Shown: positions 8,858 to 18,562, counted from the first letter of the stretch. The stretch is 64,000 nucleotides of DNA from Desulfovulcanus ferrireducens (GCF_018704065.1 NZ_JAGUQP010000004.1:1-64000), one strand, 5' to 3'. Translations and numbers: made by a program. Notes: generated from the letters alone by a model not told the origin.

Positions 8858-10018
8858 TTAGTTGTTTTCAGGTTCGCTTATTACCTTTTCATAAACACTC
8901 ATGGCCTGCTCCAGATAGTCTCTGGAGCCTGAATGTCCCCCGCAAGCCACAAAAGCCTGACGTAAGGCATAAAGCCCTGCCAGAATATCCGACCAATCCA
9001 CATAGCCCATATGCCCAATACGCACGATTTTACCCTTTAACTGGTCCTGCCCACCAGCCATGACCACTCCATACTCCTGCGCAGCCACTTTTAAAACCTT
9101 CACACCATCAATACCGGGAGGAAGGAGAACAGATGTTAGTCCTAATGTATAATCATCCTTGACCAGCGGTTCAAGACCTATGGCTGTAACACCTGCTCGT
9201 GTCATCTCTGTCAAGGCCTTTTGTTTTTTATAGATATTCTTGAGCCCCTTGAGCTTAAAATATTCCAGACATTCTTTTAGACCCACGATTAGATTGATAG
9301 CCGGGGTAAAATTGGTCTGGTTCTGCAAACTTCTTGCTTTTTCTTTAAGCAGATTAAAATAAAAACTTTTCGGACCAATAGCCTTAACGCGCTCCCAAGC
9401 CTTTGGGCTTAAGGCAATAAAAGCAAGACCAGGGGGAAGCATAAGGCCCTTTTGCGAACCGGTTAAAAGACAGTCTATGCCCCACTTATCCATTGGACAA
9501 GGAGAAATTCCCACGGCTGAAATACCGTCCACTACCAAAAGCTTATCCTTTGCCTGGCAAAGCTCTGCCAGGTCTTTGATGGGATGGAGCACTCCAGTTG
9601 AAGTCTCCGAGGCCTGGACCAGAACACCCTGAATATCCGGCCAGCGGGAGAGGGCATTTTCTACTTCTTCCTTCGTTATTGCCTGGCCCCATTCTACAGG
9701 CAGAGCTACCACCTCCAAGCCATGTGACTGGGCAATATCTGACCAGCGCTGACCAAACTTACCCCCCTCTACCACGAGCACCTTCTCGCCCGGGGCAAAC
9801 AAGTTAGTCACAGCCGCAACCATGGCTCCGGTGCCAGAAGAGCTCAAGGTCAATACAGGCTCACGTGTCCCAAAAAGATAACGCAGGCCTGCCTGGTTCT
9901 CTGCCATTATTTTTTTAAATTCATCCTTGCGATGATGAAGCATGTCTCTGGATAGGGCCAGACGAACATTTTCAGGTAGTGGCGTTGGCCCTGGAGTTAA
10001 CATTCTTAATTTATTCAC
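8858..10018 (-). CDS. Class V aminotransferase (alanine-glyoxylate / serine-pyruvate type)
   Basis: This 386-residue PLP-dependent enzyme begins with the family motif TPGPTPLPENV (8-18). It carries the PLP lysine in TGSQKGLMLPPG (Lys190), an upstream DGISAVG segment holding the cofactor-binding aspartate (Asp164), and SSSGTGAM (59-66) for phosphate binding. Members transfer amino groups between serine or alanine and pyruvate or glyoxylate, and some act in related amino acid pathways. The exact substrates cannot be told from sequence. It lies between polA and a DUF1844 gene, with no pathway partners nearby. Confidence 0.9.
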   Translation of the reverse strand: MNKLRMLTPGPTPLPENVRLALSRDMLHHRKDEFKKIMAENQAGLRYLFGTREPVLTLSSSGTGAMVAAVTNLFAPGEKVLVVEGGKFGQRWSDIAQSHGLEVVALPVEWGQAITKEEVENALSRWPDIQGVLVQASETSTGVLHPIKDLAELCQAKDKLLVVDGISAVGISPCPMDKWGIDCLLTGSQKGLMLPPGLAFIALSPKAWERVKAIGPKSFYFNLLKEKARSLQNQTNFTPAINLIVGLKECLEYFKLKGLKNIYKKQKALTEMTRAGVTAIGLEPLVKDDYTLGLTSVLLPPGIDGVKVLKVAAQEYGVVMAGGQDQLKGKIVRIGHMGYVDWSDILAGLYALRQAFVACGGHSGSRDYLEQAMSVYEKVISEPENN

Positions 10019-10101
10019 AACTCACTCCTGTTTGAATTTTAAGTTTCAAGGGGCTACTAATCTTTCTAAGCAACCTCTTAACTTCACTTCATTAACTTCT
10101 A

Positions 10102-12705
10102 CTAATGTGCCTCTCCCCAATTTTTACCAACTCCCCAATCCACTACCAGAGGAACCTTCAGTGTATAGACCCCGCTCATTATTTCAGAAAGCCTCTGGCC
10201 GGCATCCCGTGCATAATCCTTTTCAACTTCCAGGATAAGCTCATCATGGACCTGTAAAATAAGGTAGGCCTTAAACTTTTGTAAAACTTCATCCTTATCT
10301 ACCAATATCATGGCTTTTTTGATTATATCTGCTGCAGATCCCTGGACCACGGTGTTAATGGCCATACGACGAGCCTGCCCGGCGACATTGGCATTTCTGG
10401 AATTTATTTCCGGAAGCAGCCTTCTTCGACCGGCAATGGTTGTTACATAACCTCTTTTTTCGGCCTCTTTCTGGATATGATCGTAAAATTCCTGGACCTT
10501 TTTTAATTTACTAAAATAAATTTGAATAAATTCCTTGGCCTCGTTTAAGGATATACCCAGTTCGCGGCTCAATTTTTGTGGCCCCATGCCATAGAGAAGA
10601 CCAAAATTAATGGTCTTTGCCTTTCTACGTTCTCCAGGGGTTACTTCCTCGACAGGTTTATCAAAAAGCAGGGCAGCAGTCCGGGAATGGATGTCCTGGC
10701 CCAGCTCAAAGGCTTCCAAGAGGGTCTCATCTTCTGACATATGGGCCAGAATGCGCAATTCAATTTGAGAATAGTCAGCAGCTACCAGAAGTTTACCCGG
10801 AGCAGCCACAAAACATGACCTCATTCTGGGTCCAAACTCACCGCGAATAGGAATATTTTGTAGATTGGGTTCGCTACTGGACAATCTGCCAGTAGCCGTA
10901 GCAAGCTGGTTAAAATGGGTGTGCAGTCTCTGCCTCTCATCTACCTTTTGGGGCAAGGGTTCCAAATAGGTAGAGCGAAGCTTTTCCAGAGTTCGATATT
11001 TCAGAATCAACTCTATGATCGGATGTTCCCCGACTAAAGACTGTAAAGCAGCAATAGAAGTTGAGGGGGCCCCTTTAGGCGTCTTCCGCCTGGACTTAAG
11101 ACCTAAATCATGAAACAAAACTTCAGCCAATTGCTGGCTGGAGCGAATATTAAATTTCTTTCCGGCCTGGGCATAAATTTGCTCGGTTAACTTGGCTAAC
11201 TCTTCCTTAACCTCGGCTAAAAACTCTTTAAAAGCATGGAGGTCTATACGAATTCCCTTTTGCTCCATTTTCACCAAAACAGGAACCAGCGGAGTCTCCA
11301 ATTCCTGCATGAGTTGATCTAGACTTGCCTGTGCTATTCTCGTCCTCAAAACCTGTCCCATCTTTAGCGTAGCCAGCCCCTTGCTCTCCTCACTCACCTC
11401 GATTTCTCCGGCAAAAGCCTGGTAAAGCCTTTTCCAGCTATAATTCCTCTCTTCGGGGTTTAAAAGATAAGCACTTAAAGATAGATCAAAAAAAGAACTG
11501 GTCGGCAAATCAAACCAAATTTTATCCTTTAGCAAAAGATCTTTTAAACTAGGGACAAAAATCTGGGCCCCTTGCAGGCTCGCCACTAATTGGCTTAGTG
11601 AACCAGCGCTTTCGCTAAATTCCAACTCCTTGGAATCCACGCCCAAAAACCATCTGTTTTGCTCAAAAAAAAGCCCTACCTCCTGATTACGAAAAGTAGT
11701 TGAGGGGTTAAGTTGTTGAGGAGTTGAGGAGTTAATAGGAAGCTTTATTGTATTCTCTCGAACCCGGACTCTCGAATCCAGAAACTCGGACCTCGCCGCC
11801 CCTGGTACTTCCTTAAGCAGGGACTTAAACTCGTATTCTTTTAGATAAGAAATCAAGGCATCGGTATCTATTTGCCCACACTTGAGGTCCTCAAGTTCTA
11901 TCTCCTGACAGCAATCGGTTTTCAGACGTGTCAATTGACGATAACTTAGAAGATCATCTAAATGAGGCCTTAATTTCTCGGCCATCTTTGGCTTTAACCG
12001 ATCATGACCTGCCCGCAACTCTTCCAAAGAAGGGAAGTCTTTAAGCAAGGCTAAAGCTGTCTTGGGCCCAACACCGGGTACGCCAGGAATGTTGTCCACT
12101 TTATCCCCGACCAAGGCCTGGAAATCCGGCCATTGCTCGGGCTTAAGTCCCTGCTGAGCGACAAATGTTTCCAGAGTGATCAACTTTTCTTTTTTCTGCC
12201 CGGGGTCCCAAACGAATACATTTTTATCCAGAAGCTGCCATAAATCTTTGTCCGAGCCGACTATAACTATTGGATAATCTTGCTTAAATCTATGTGTCAG
12301 ACTAGCAATACAATCATCTGCCTCTACCCCTTCCAAGACTTTGGTCATCAGCCCCAGGCTTCTTACTCCCTGCAAAAGAGGCTCGATCTGCAGAGCCAGG
12401 TTCTCTGGCATCTTCAACCGATTGGCCTTATAGGGCTCAAAAAGTTCATGCCGGAAAGTAGGACCCTTGCCATCCAGAAAGAAACCCAAAAACTTTGGGC
12501 TTTCCTCTTTAATAATCTTAAAAAGCATGCGTAAGACAATATAGATGGCATTGGTGGGGAAACCATCAGCGCGCTTTAAATCCGGATAAGCATAAAAGGC
12601 TCGATATAAAAAAGAACTCCCATCGACCAGAAATATAGGCTCTCTCGTCAACTTTAACCTGGTTCTGATGCTTTCTACAGTTTTTGGCTTTTGCCTTCTT
12701 TTCAT
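10102..12705 (-). CDS. polA: DNA polymerase I, proofreading site degenerate
   Basis: The 867-residue enzyme fills gaps and removes RNA primers. Residues 1-300 form the 5'-3' exonuclease (FLVDGSSFLYRAF, GVEADDCIA, GDKVDNIPGVPGVGPKTA). Residues about 480-867 form the polymerase, with motif A AADYSQIELRILAH, motif B RRKAKTINFGLLYG and motif C LQVHDELILEV. The middle domain (about 330-480) lacks the D-x-E exonuclease I motif, so 3'-5' proofreading is probably lost, as in Taq polymerase. A polar linker (INSSTPQQLNPSTTF) precedes this domain and is encoded by short tandem GAGTT-like words. Confidence 0.95.
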   Translation of the reverse strand: MKRRQKPKTVESIRTRLKLTREPIFLVDGSSFLYRAFYAYPDLKRADGFPTNAIYIVLRMLFKIIKEESPKFLGFFLDGKGPTFRHELFEPYKANRLKMPENLALQIEPLLQGVRSLGLMTKVLEGVEADDCIASLTHRFKQDYPIVIVGSDKDLWQLLDKNVFVWDPGQKKEKLITLETFVAQQGLKPEQWPDFQALVGDKVDNIPGVPGVGPKTALALLKDFPSLEELRAGHDRLKPKMAEKLRPHLDDLLSYRQLTRLKTDCCQEIELEDLKCGQIDTDALISYLKEYEFKSLLKEVPGAARSEFLDSRVRVRENTIKLPINSSTPQQLNPSTTFRNQEVGLFFEQNRWFLGVDSKELEFSESAGSLSQLVASLQGAQIFVPSLKDLLLKDKIWFDLPTSSFFDLSLSAYLLNPEERNYSWKRLYQAFAGEIEVSEESKGLATLKMGQVLRTRIAQASLDQLMQELETPLVPVLVKMEQKGIRIDLHAFKEFLAEVKEELAKLTEQIYAQAGKKFNIRSSQQLAEVLFHDLGLKSRRKTPKGAPSTSIAALQSLVGEHPIIELILKYRTLEKLRSTYLEPLPQKVDERQRLHTHFNQLATATGRLSSSEPNLQNIPIRGEFGPRMRSCFVAAPGKLLVAADYSQIELRILAHMSEDETLLEAFELGQDIHSRTAALLFDKPVEEVTPGERRKAKTINFGLLYGMGPQKLSRELGISLNEAKEFIQIYFSKLKKVQEFYDHIQKEAEKRGYVTTIAGRRRLLPEINSRNANVAGQARRMAINTVVQGSAADIIKKAMILVDKDEVLQKFKAYLILQVHDELILEVEKDYARDAGQRLSEIMSGVYTLKVPLVVDWGVGKNWGEAH

Positions 12706-12829
12706 TTTTGCTTATTGAATGGTTTATTATTAGTCTATTGGTGGTAGGAAGAAAGGTTAAGGCGGTTTGTAACCTTTGTAGGTTGGTAATTTATCTAATC
12801 CCCTCTCAACCTCTCATCATCTCAGCTTC

Positions 12830-13837
12830 TCACCCTCTTGCCTTTTTTGTCCTTTTGCCTTTTTGTTTTCTATAGTCTCCCAATCTTTGCCAGATAAATT
12901 GCTGGGGGTGGGTTCGCTCCAATTTACTCAAAGGGATCTCTGCCCTAGCCATGGACCTATGGCCACCGGCCGGCCCGCAATCACCAAACATCTGTTCGGC
13001 CATTTTACCCATATCTCGGCGCAAGCCATCCCCTCGAAAAATTACTACGAGTTTGTCCTCGTGTAATCCACTGACCAAGTCCCAGGAAACATTGTGAATC
13101 CTTAAGAAAAAATCAGCCAAAATAACTAGAATATCAGCAGAGTCCACTGTGCCCATGAACACACTTAAACCCTGGCCCAAAATCTTTACCTTTTTAAAAG
13201 CCTGGGAAAAGTACTTGAGCCATTCCTTGCGAAACTCCGAACGGACAATCTTCTGCAGGAGAAGGGGATTGTAGAATTTAGTCAAATACCTAAAAGCACG
13301 AATATCCACATCACTAAACGGACGCTCAAAACTCTGGGTATCAGTCTTGATGCCATAAACCAAGGCCGTGGCCAAAAGCTTACCTGGCCTGATTTTTAAA
13401 TTATACAAATATTCGGTCATTAAAGAGCTATTCGCTCCATACTCCGGCCTGATCTCGTGAAATTCAGCCTGAAGCGACTCATCTTTTAACGGATGATGAT
13501 CTAAAACAATTGAAAAATCTATATTCGCAAAATCCGGATGATGATGGGGCTGAGAATCCACCATGGCAAATTTATCATATTGGGCCTTAAGAAGGGGGGT
13601 CAACTTCTGTGTGGGAATGCGTAGTAGTTTGATCATGGTTAAGTTGTCCGGCCTGGACACTTCATTGACATGTGCAATACCCACTCCCCGTACTCGTCTG
13701 GCCATAATGCGTTTCAAAGCCATAGCTGAAGCCAATGCATCGGGGTCAGCATTGATAACAATAAGCCAACGCTGATCTTTTTCAAATAACCCCAATAATT
13801 CTTTGATTTTTTGATCTAAGTTGCGAAAGTATGCCAT
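12830..13837 (-). CDS. DHH/DHHA1 family phosphoesterase (NrnA/RecJ-like)
   Basis: This 335-residue cytoplasmic protein has the metal-binding motifs of the DHH superfamily: NADPDALASA (29-38), a single Asp in MVDSQPHHHPD, VLDHHP and a C-terminal GGHRSMARAEI substrate-binding motif of the DHHA1 domain. Family members degrade nanoRNA, hydrolyse 3'-phosphoadenosine 5'-phosphate, or cleave cyclic dinucleotide products. In a sulfate reducer pAp hydrolysis would be plausible but is not demanded by the sequence. It sits upstream of polA and downstream of cobU, all in the same direction. Confidence 0.85.
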   Translation of the reverse strand: MAYFRNLDQKIKELLGLFEKDQRWLIVINADPDALASAMALKRIMARRVRGVGIAHVNEVSRPDNLTMIKLLRIPTQKLTPLLKAQYDKFAMVDSQPHHHPDFANIDFSIVLDHHPLKDESLQAEFHEIRPEYGANSSLMTEYLYNLKIRPGKLLATALVYGIKTDTQSFERPFSDVDIRAFRYLTKFYNPLLLQKIVRSEFRKEWLKYFSQAFKKVKILGQGLSVFMGTVDSADILVILADFFLRIHNVSWDLVSGLHEDKLVVIFRGDGLRRDMGKMAEQMFGDCGPAGGHRSMARAEIPLSKLERTHPQQFIWQRLGDYRKQKGKRTKKARG

Positions 13838-13880
13838 TATTTAAGTAGAGGTATAAGGTTTAAGGATAACTCAACAAACG

Positions 13881-14384
13881 CTATTTTATCCGCACAGGAA
13901 TCCCAGCCAGGACCAAATAGACCTGCGCGCACAACCTAGCCAGATTTTGATTAACATCTCCCAAAGCGCGCACAAATCGACGCATCTCTCCGGAAACTGG
14001 TATAGGACCAAGACCTATTTCCGAACTAACGAAGATTATCTCCTGTCCCTGCCAGTTTTTTAAAAGAGAGAAGAAATCTTTAATCCCTTCTTCCAATTTT
14101 CCCTGTTCAAAAAGGGAAAAAAGCCAAAAATCCAGACTATCCACCAAAATGGTGGCCCAATCCTTCTCCCTGGCCTTTAAACAAACACTTAAATCAGTTC
14201 CAATCTCGTGGACAAAAAGCCTAGGATCTCTTTTTAATCTATGATCTTTTATCTGTTTTTTGAACTCAAAATCAAAGCCTTTGCCGGTTACTATAAGTAA
14301 ATGAGGGCTTTTCCCCTTAAGCAGTAACTCCAGGCCAAAATCGCTTTTCCCGGACTTATTTCCGCCAAGGACCAAGCTAAACAA
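13881..14384 (-). CDS. cobU: Adenosylcobinamide kinase / guanylyltransferase
   Basis: CobU phosphorylates adenosylcobinamide and converts the phosphate to GDP-cobinamide in cobamide nucleotide-loop assembly. The 167-residue protein shows the P-loop GGNKSGKS (7-14), the DHR segment where the active-site histidine of CobU lies, ILVDSLDFWLF as Walker B, and VSSEIGLGPIP followed by RRFVRALGDVNQ, all typical of the family. Its start overlaps the end of the upstream cbiR-like gene by 8 bases, so translational coupling is likely. Size is normal for CobU. Confidence 0.93.
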   Translation of the reverse strand: MFSLVLGGNKSGKSDFGLELLLKGKSPHLLIVTGKGFDFEFKKQIKDHRLKRDPRLFVHEIGTDLSVCLKAREKDWATILVDSLDFWLFSLFEQGKLEEGIKDFFSLLKNWQGQEIIFVSSEIGLGPIPVSGEMRRFVRALGDVNQNLARLCAQVYLVLAGIPVRIK

Positions 14385-15159
14385 GCTCTATCCCCCAGGA
14401 ATGCAGCCAGTCAGTTAACATCTGCTTAGAGTGGACAAACTCGGCAAGGCTGAAAACTTCCAGAAGCAGAGTTGTCCCTGCCCTAACCTGCTCTAGAATG
14501 CAGCGCAACAATTCTTTTCCTTCCTCATTTAATTTCTCTAATCCATAGTGTTTTTTATCTATCTCCAGCCCATAAACATGTAACAGCCTAACCCTCTCCC
14601 ATAACGTGGGCAAGTCTAAAAGAGACCACTGATCATATGCCAGAATATGCCCTAAATCCAGACATACTCCAAGATTTTTAGCACACACCACATCCCAACA
14701 CCCAGTCAAGCTATTCTCGGCTATATTTTCCACCAACAAATCCTGCCATCTTAATTCCCATTTGCTCCCTGTCCCCGCTTCCCCTTTTCCCCGCTTCTCA
14801 AGTCTACCCCCCCACAAAGAGGCAAATGCATCCAAGTCTCTTTCATTTTCCGGGGGATGAAGAACAAATTTATCCGGACCTAAAAAGTGCACCTTTTGTA
14901 GTAACTTTGTGGTCAAATTAAAAACTTCTTCTGCCCCGAGAGTCCAATCATAGTTCAGGGGCAAATGGACATGAAACTTAAGATTTAAAGCTGCAACTTC
15001 GGACGGTATGTCCTGACTTGTGTAGTTTAAACAAGCCTCTGTCTCAAATAAAGTCAGGCCTACTTCCCGAACCTTATCTTTTAAAACCAGACAATTTTCA
15101 CCGACCGTCCCGGGAATGACATATGACGGTGCTGCCAATTGAAAAAATTTCCTGCTCAT
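14377..15159 (-). CDS. cbiR: CbiR-like cobamide-remodelling phosphodiesterase
   Basis: The 260-residue protein looks like a xylose-isomerase/AP-endonuclease-type TIM barrel. It has the start APSYVIPGTVGENC, metal-ligand-like segments FHVHLPLNYDW, KFVLHPPEN, VENIAEN, VCLDLGHI and LLHVYGLE, and a closing LLLEVF. This pattern fits CbiR, described in Akkermansia as hydrolysing cobamides to release the lower-ligand riboside and leave cobinamide phosphate. The overlapping cobU gene downstream encodes the enzyme that would reuse that product. Assignment is by motif memory and context. A different sugar-phosphate isomerase-like role remains possible. Confidence 0.78.
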   Translation of the reverse strand: MSRKFFQLAAPSYVIPGTVGENCLVLKDKVREVGLTLFETEACLNYTSQDIPSEVAALNLKFHVHLPLNYDWTLGAEEVFNLTTKLLQKVHFLGPDKFVLHPPENERDLDAFASLWGGRLEKRGKGEAGTGSKWELRWQDLLVENIAENSLTGCWDVVCAKNLGVCLDLGHILAYDQWSLLDLPTLWERVRLLHVYGLEIDKKHYGLEKLNEEGKELLRCILEQVRAGTTLLLEVFSLAEFVHSKQMLTDWLHSWGIELV

Positions 15160-15340
15160 TTCAGAGAAAATCTCACATCACTAGCTTGATTTCTCTCTTA
15201 GAGAGATATAAGTGCCCTTTCTAATTTATATTGTTTATAGGGTATATATTTTGCAAAAAATCATCTAGCTTTCCGGCTCCAAGTACCAAACTCTATCCCG
15301 CAACGATACGGTGCCTGCTAAAACCAGGCAAACAAACATT

Positions 15341-15487
15341 ATGAACAAAATTAGAAAATTCTTTCAACATAATTTTAACCCGCTGCATATTTATTGCCGC
15401 TTACGCGATGTAGGTCTTGAGCCGGCACTGGCCCTACGGGTGAGTCTGGCTTATGAACGTTATATATATAAATTTATCTTAAAATAA
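15341..15487 (+). CDS. Small basic hypothetical protein (48 aa)
   Basis: A 48-codon frame starts with ATG at 15341 and ends nine bases inside the convergent helicase gene. The product is basic and aromatic, with the segment FNPLHIYCRLRDVGLEPALA followed by a helix containing AYERYIYK. I recall similar short NPLH-YCRL proteins in Desulfovibrio genomes, but could not check this here. No clear Shine-Dalgarno motif is visible. Function is unknown. The rest of the 15160-15340 gap has no other gene. Confidence 0.55.
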   Translation: MNKIRKFFQHNFNPLHIYCRLRDVGLEPALALRVSLAYERYIYKFILK

Positions 15488-18400
15488 ACTCCGTCTTTTT
15501 TCTCTTTTCTGCTTATGGGCCTTAGCTACGGTTCTGGTCACCATTTCTTTTGGCAATTCGTTTAAAAAACGCGAGGCCTTGAGTCGCAAGCCTTTGCCGA
15601 AGACTTGTCTGGACCTAGCCAAACTTAGAAACAAAAAACTCCGGGCCCGGGTACAGGCGACATAAAGGAGCCTGCGCTCTTCCTGCTCCTCAGTCTTCTC
15701 CTCATAACCGCTGTGATCACCAAGCAATAAATCCAAACCAATAAAGGGCATAATCCCATCTTCTAGGCAAGGCAAAAAAACAGCCTCAAACTCTAGGCCC
15801 TTGGCTGCATGCATGGTCATCACTCTTACTTTTTGTGCCCTTGTGCGTACTGCATCCAATTCACTTTCCAAGCGAATATAATTTAACAGCCCTGCCCAGC
15901 CATTATGCTCTGCATAGGCCTTTTCCAACTCTTTGAATGCCCGACTCTGCCAGAATATGCGGTCAAAAGGTGGAATATCCTTGAGATAAGCGGCCATTCC
16001 TTTAGGCCCCTGGGCCAAAACCTTTTCCGGGCAATCAAAGACATCTTTATCATCAATAACCCCTAAGACCCGACTCACAGCCCTTAGGATCAACTCCACT
16101 CGAGGCTCCTTGTAAAATATTTCCTGTTCGGGCACACAATAGGGTATACCCAGTCTCTTCAAGCTAGCCGTAAGGGACGGGATCAAAGCCTTGAAGCGGA
16201 CCAAAATGGCTATATCCCCTGGAGAAAGTGCCTGCTGTGTCTGCCTCATATCCTGTTCCCAGTGTGCAGTCCCACCAATGAGACACTTAATCCTGTCACC
16301 TATCCAATTTGCTTCCTGAGTGGCTGTAGGGGCCTGAAAAACAAAGAGCTGGCCGGTACCTTTCTGATGCGCCTTCAAGGCTGGAGTATCAGGGAATAAA
16401 GCCGTGGAAAAATCTAATATTTCTTGGGTTGATCTGTAATTTTGAGATAAATTAATGACCTTAAGCTCGGGCCAGATGTTCTTTAGGTTCTCCTGGATAT
16501 CGGTCACTGCACCGCGGAAACCATAAATGGATTGTTTTGGATCGCCAATACCAAAAAAACCTTCCCCTGCCGGACCAGCCAGCCTTGTAATTATTGACAA
16601 TTGCAGAGAAGACAAATCCTGGATTTCATCTACCAATACCTGAGTAAAGGGACGGGCATAATTACCTCCCTCTATTTCTTCCAGCCAAAACTCCAGCAAG
16701 TCCGCATAATCTACCAGGTTTAGATCCTGTTTCAAACGCATATAGGCCTGACCATAAGCACTATTATATGACTCCCTCTTTTCCCGAGCCAGGTTATATT
16801 CCTGCCAGGCTTTTTTTAATTCTACCCCCTTAAGTTCCGGGTTGGCCTGAGAAAATACTTTTTTGGCCTCTTTTTCCTCCAGGATCAGGGGCTCGGTCTG
16901 GTGAATCTGCTGCCAATATTCAAAGGCCATGGCATGGAGAGTCTCAGCCCTTGGCAGGGTTTCTTTTTCTCCGCGAAGTTTAGCCAGCCTCTCCTGAAGT
17001 TCTCTGGCTGCTTTACGAGTAAAGGTTAAAATCAATATATGTCTTGGGTTTACTCCCTCGCCCAGCAACCTGTTCACTCTACCCATCAAAGTCTGGGTTT
17101 TTCCTGTTCCAGGTCCAGCTAGGACAAGAACCGGACCTGGCCCCGCAACTATAGCCTGTTTTTGTTCCGCATTATAGGCCAATTCCAGAACTGTTTCATC
17201 GTGTTTGTCATCTTGTAGAGAATAAATTATTTGCTTTTGCTGTTTGTTCTCTCTTTCTGGTCGAGGGAGATCAACAAAAAAACGTCCGCTTTTAAATTCC
17301 TGTTTCTCCTTGGCCGAAAAGACAGAAATCTTCCCATACTGACCATCAAAGCCAGGTTCACGAAAAACCTCATTATTGCGCATCCTGGAGATGCCCAAGG
17401 CCAGTGGGGGAGAGAAACGCTTTAACTCGTCCACGGGAACTTTTTGCAAGATAGCCAGCTCTGAGCCAAACTTGTGAATCAACTTATAATAAAAGGAACG
17501 CACTTTTTTGGTCTTTGGGCCTACGCCCATAAACTCAGCAATAATTTCTGGCAAGGGGATAATAGAGCTAAACCCCGGCTGTCCAGGTGGCTGCACGGGA
17601 TTTTCCCTGTCGGCAAGACTTAAGACCCGGTTCAAGACCCCCACAGTCAAAGGCTGTCCACACTTAGGACAAATGCCCCCTTTGGCTCTGGTCTGTCTTG
17701 GCTCCATAACCACCCCGCACTTCCTGTGTCCATCCAGGTGGTATTTACCTTCTTCAGGAAAAAACTCCAATGTGCCCAAAAAACGATGGCTTAAGCCCTC
17801 CCGACGTAAGGCGTGATAAATCCCAGCATAACTAATCTCTCCCTGAAAAATATTTGCCTCCCTGGCTAGGTTCTCCCCGGAATGGGCATCAGAATTGGAT
17901 ATCAAAGTGAAGGAATCCAGCTTACTCCACAGCCAATTCATTTCAGGATCAGATGACAAACCTGTCTCCAGGGCAAAAATATAACTGGACAAATCGCCGA
18001 AACACTCTTCTATACTGTCAAAACCAGACTTGGAACCAAAAATGGAAAACCAGGGAGTCCAGATATGGGCAGGGACAACAAAGGCCATGGAATCAATTTC
18101 CAGGACTATTTCCAGCAGATCACGAGAATCAAGTCCTAAAATAGGCCGACCATCGGATTTTAAATTACCTACCTGAGAAAGCCTTTTATTTAATTCTTCT
18201 GCTTTATCAAAACTTGGCACAAAGACCAGGTTATGAACTTTGCGAACCTTGCCTCCACGCTTATAGATAGAGCTAATCTCTGCAGTAAGAATAAACCTGG
18301 TCGTGGATTTAAGCTGATTATCAAAACCGGGTATTTCACCTCCCAAATCAGGGTCTTCTTTCAAGTAGAGCAGACCATCCTCACCTTGCTCTAAATGCTC

Positions 18401-18562
18401 TTTGAGCATGGCCATCCACCCCGGATGAGTAAAGTCTCCGGTACCAATAACATCTATCCCTTTGACTTTCGCCCATGCTGCCAGATTCAAAGGAGTCAAC
18501 TTCTTGCTCGTAGCTCTGGAAAAACAAGAATGAACGTGAAAATCGACTAGAAATACTTTCAT
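15479..18562 (-). CDS. PHP domain-UvrD helicase fusion protein
   Basis: The 1027-residue protein joins two enzymes. Residues 1-about 420 form a PHP-type metal-dependent phosphoesterase-like domain (DFHVHSCFS at 7-15, GTGDFTHPGW, SNSDAHSGENLAREA) with a zinc-finger pair (CGVVMEP, CPKCGQP) and a helix-hairpin-helix-like part. Residues about 460-1000 form a superfamily 1 helicase: Walker A AGPGTGKTQTL, DEIQDLS, GDPKQSIYGFRGA, NYRST, MTMHAAKGLEFEAVFLP and YVACTRAR. It probably acts in DNA repair. The fusion is uncommon outside this bacterial group. Motifs in both halves look intact. Confidence 0.92.
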   Translation of the reverse strand: MKVFLVDFHVHSCFSRATSKKLTPLNLAAWAKVKGIDVIGTGDFTHPGWMAMLKEHLEQGEDGLLYLKEDPDLGGEIPGFDNQLKSTTRFILTAEISSIYKRGGKVRKVHNLVFVPSFDKAEELNKRLSQVGNLKSDGRPILGLDSRDLLEIVLEIDSMAFVVPAHIWTPWFSIFGSKSGFDSIEECFGDLSSYIFALETGLSSDPEMNWLWSKLDSFTLISNSDAHSGENLAREANIFQGEISYAGIYHALRREGLSHRFLGTLEFFPEEGKYHLDGHRKCGVVMEPRQTRAKGGICPKCGQPLTVGVLNRVLSLADRENPVQPPGQPGFSSIIPLPEIIAEFMGVGPKTKKVRSFYYKLIHKFGSELAILQKVPVDELKRFSPPLALGISRMRNNEVFREPGFDGQYGKISVFSAKEKQEFKSGRFFVDLPRPERENKQQKQIIYSLQDDKHDETVLELAYNAEQKQAIVAGPGPVLVLAGPGTGKTQTLMGRVNRLLGEGVNPRHILILTFTRKAARELQERLAKLRGEKETLPRAETLHAMAFEYWQQIHQTEPLILEEKEAKKVFSQANPELKGVELKKAWQEYNLAREKRESYNSAYGQAYMRLKQDLNLVDYADLLEFWLEEIEGGNYARPFTQVLVDEIQDLSSLQLSIITRLAGPAGEGFFGIGDPKQSIYGFRGAVTDIQENLKNIWPELKVINLSQNYRSTQEILDFSTALFPDTPALKAHQKGTGQLFVFQAPTATQEANWIGDRIKCLIGGTAHWEQDMRQTQQALSPGDIAILVRFKALIPSLTASLKRLGIPYCVPEQEIFYKEPRVELILRAVSRVLGVIDDKDVFDCPEKVLAQGPKGMAAYLKDIPPFDRIFWQSRAFKELEKAYAEHNGWAGLLNYIRLESELDAVRTRAQKVRVMTMHAAKGLEFEAVFLPCLEDGIMPFIGLDLLLGDHSGYEEKTEEQEERRLLYVACTRARSFLFLSLARSRQVFGKGLRLKASRFLNELPKEMVTRTVAKAHKQKREKRRSLF

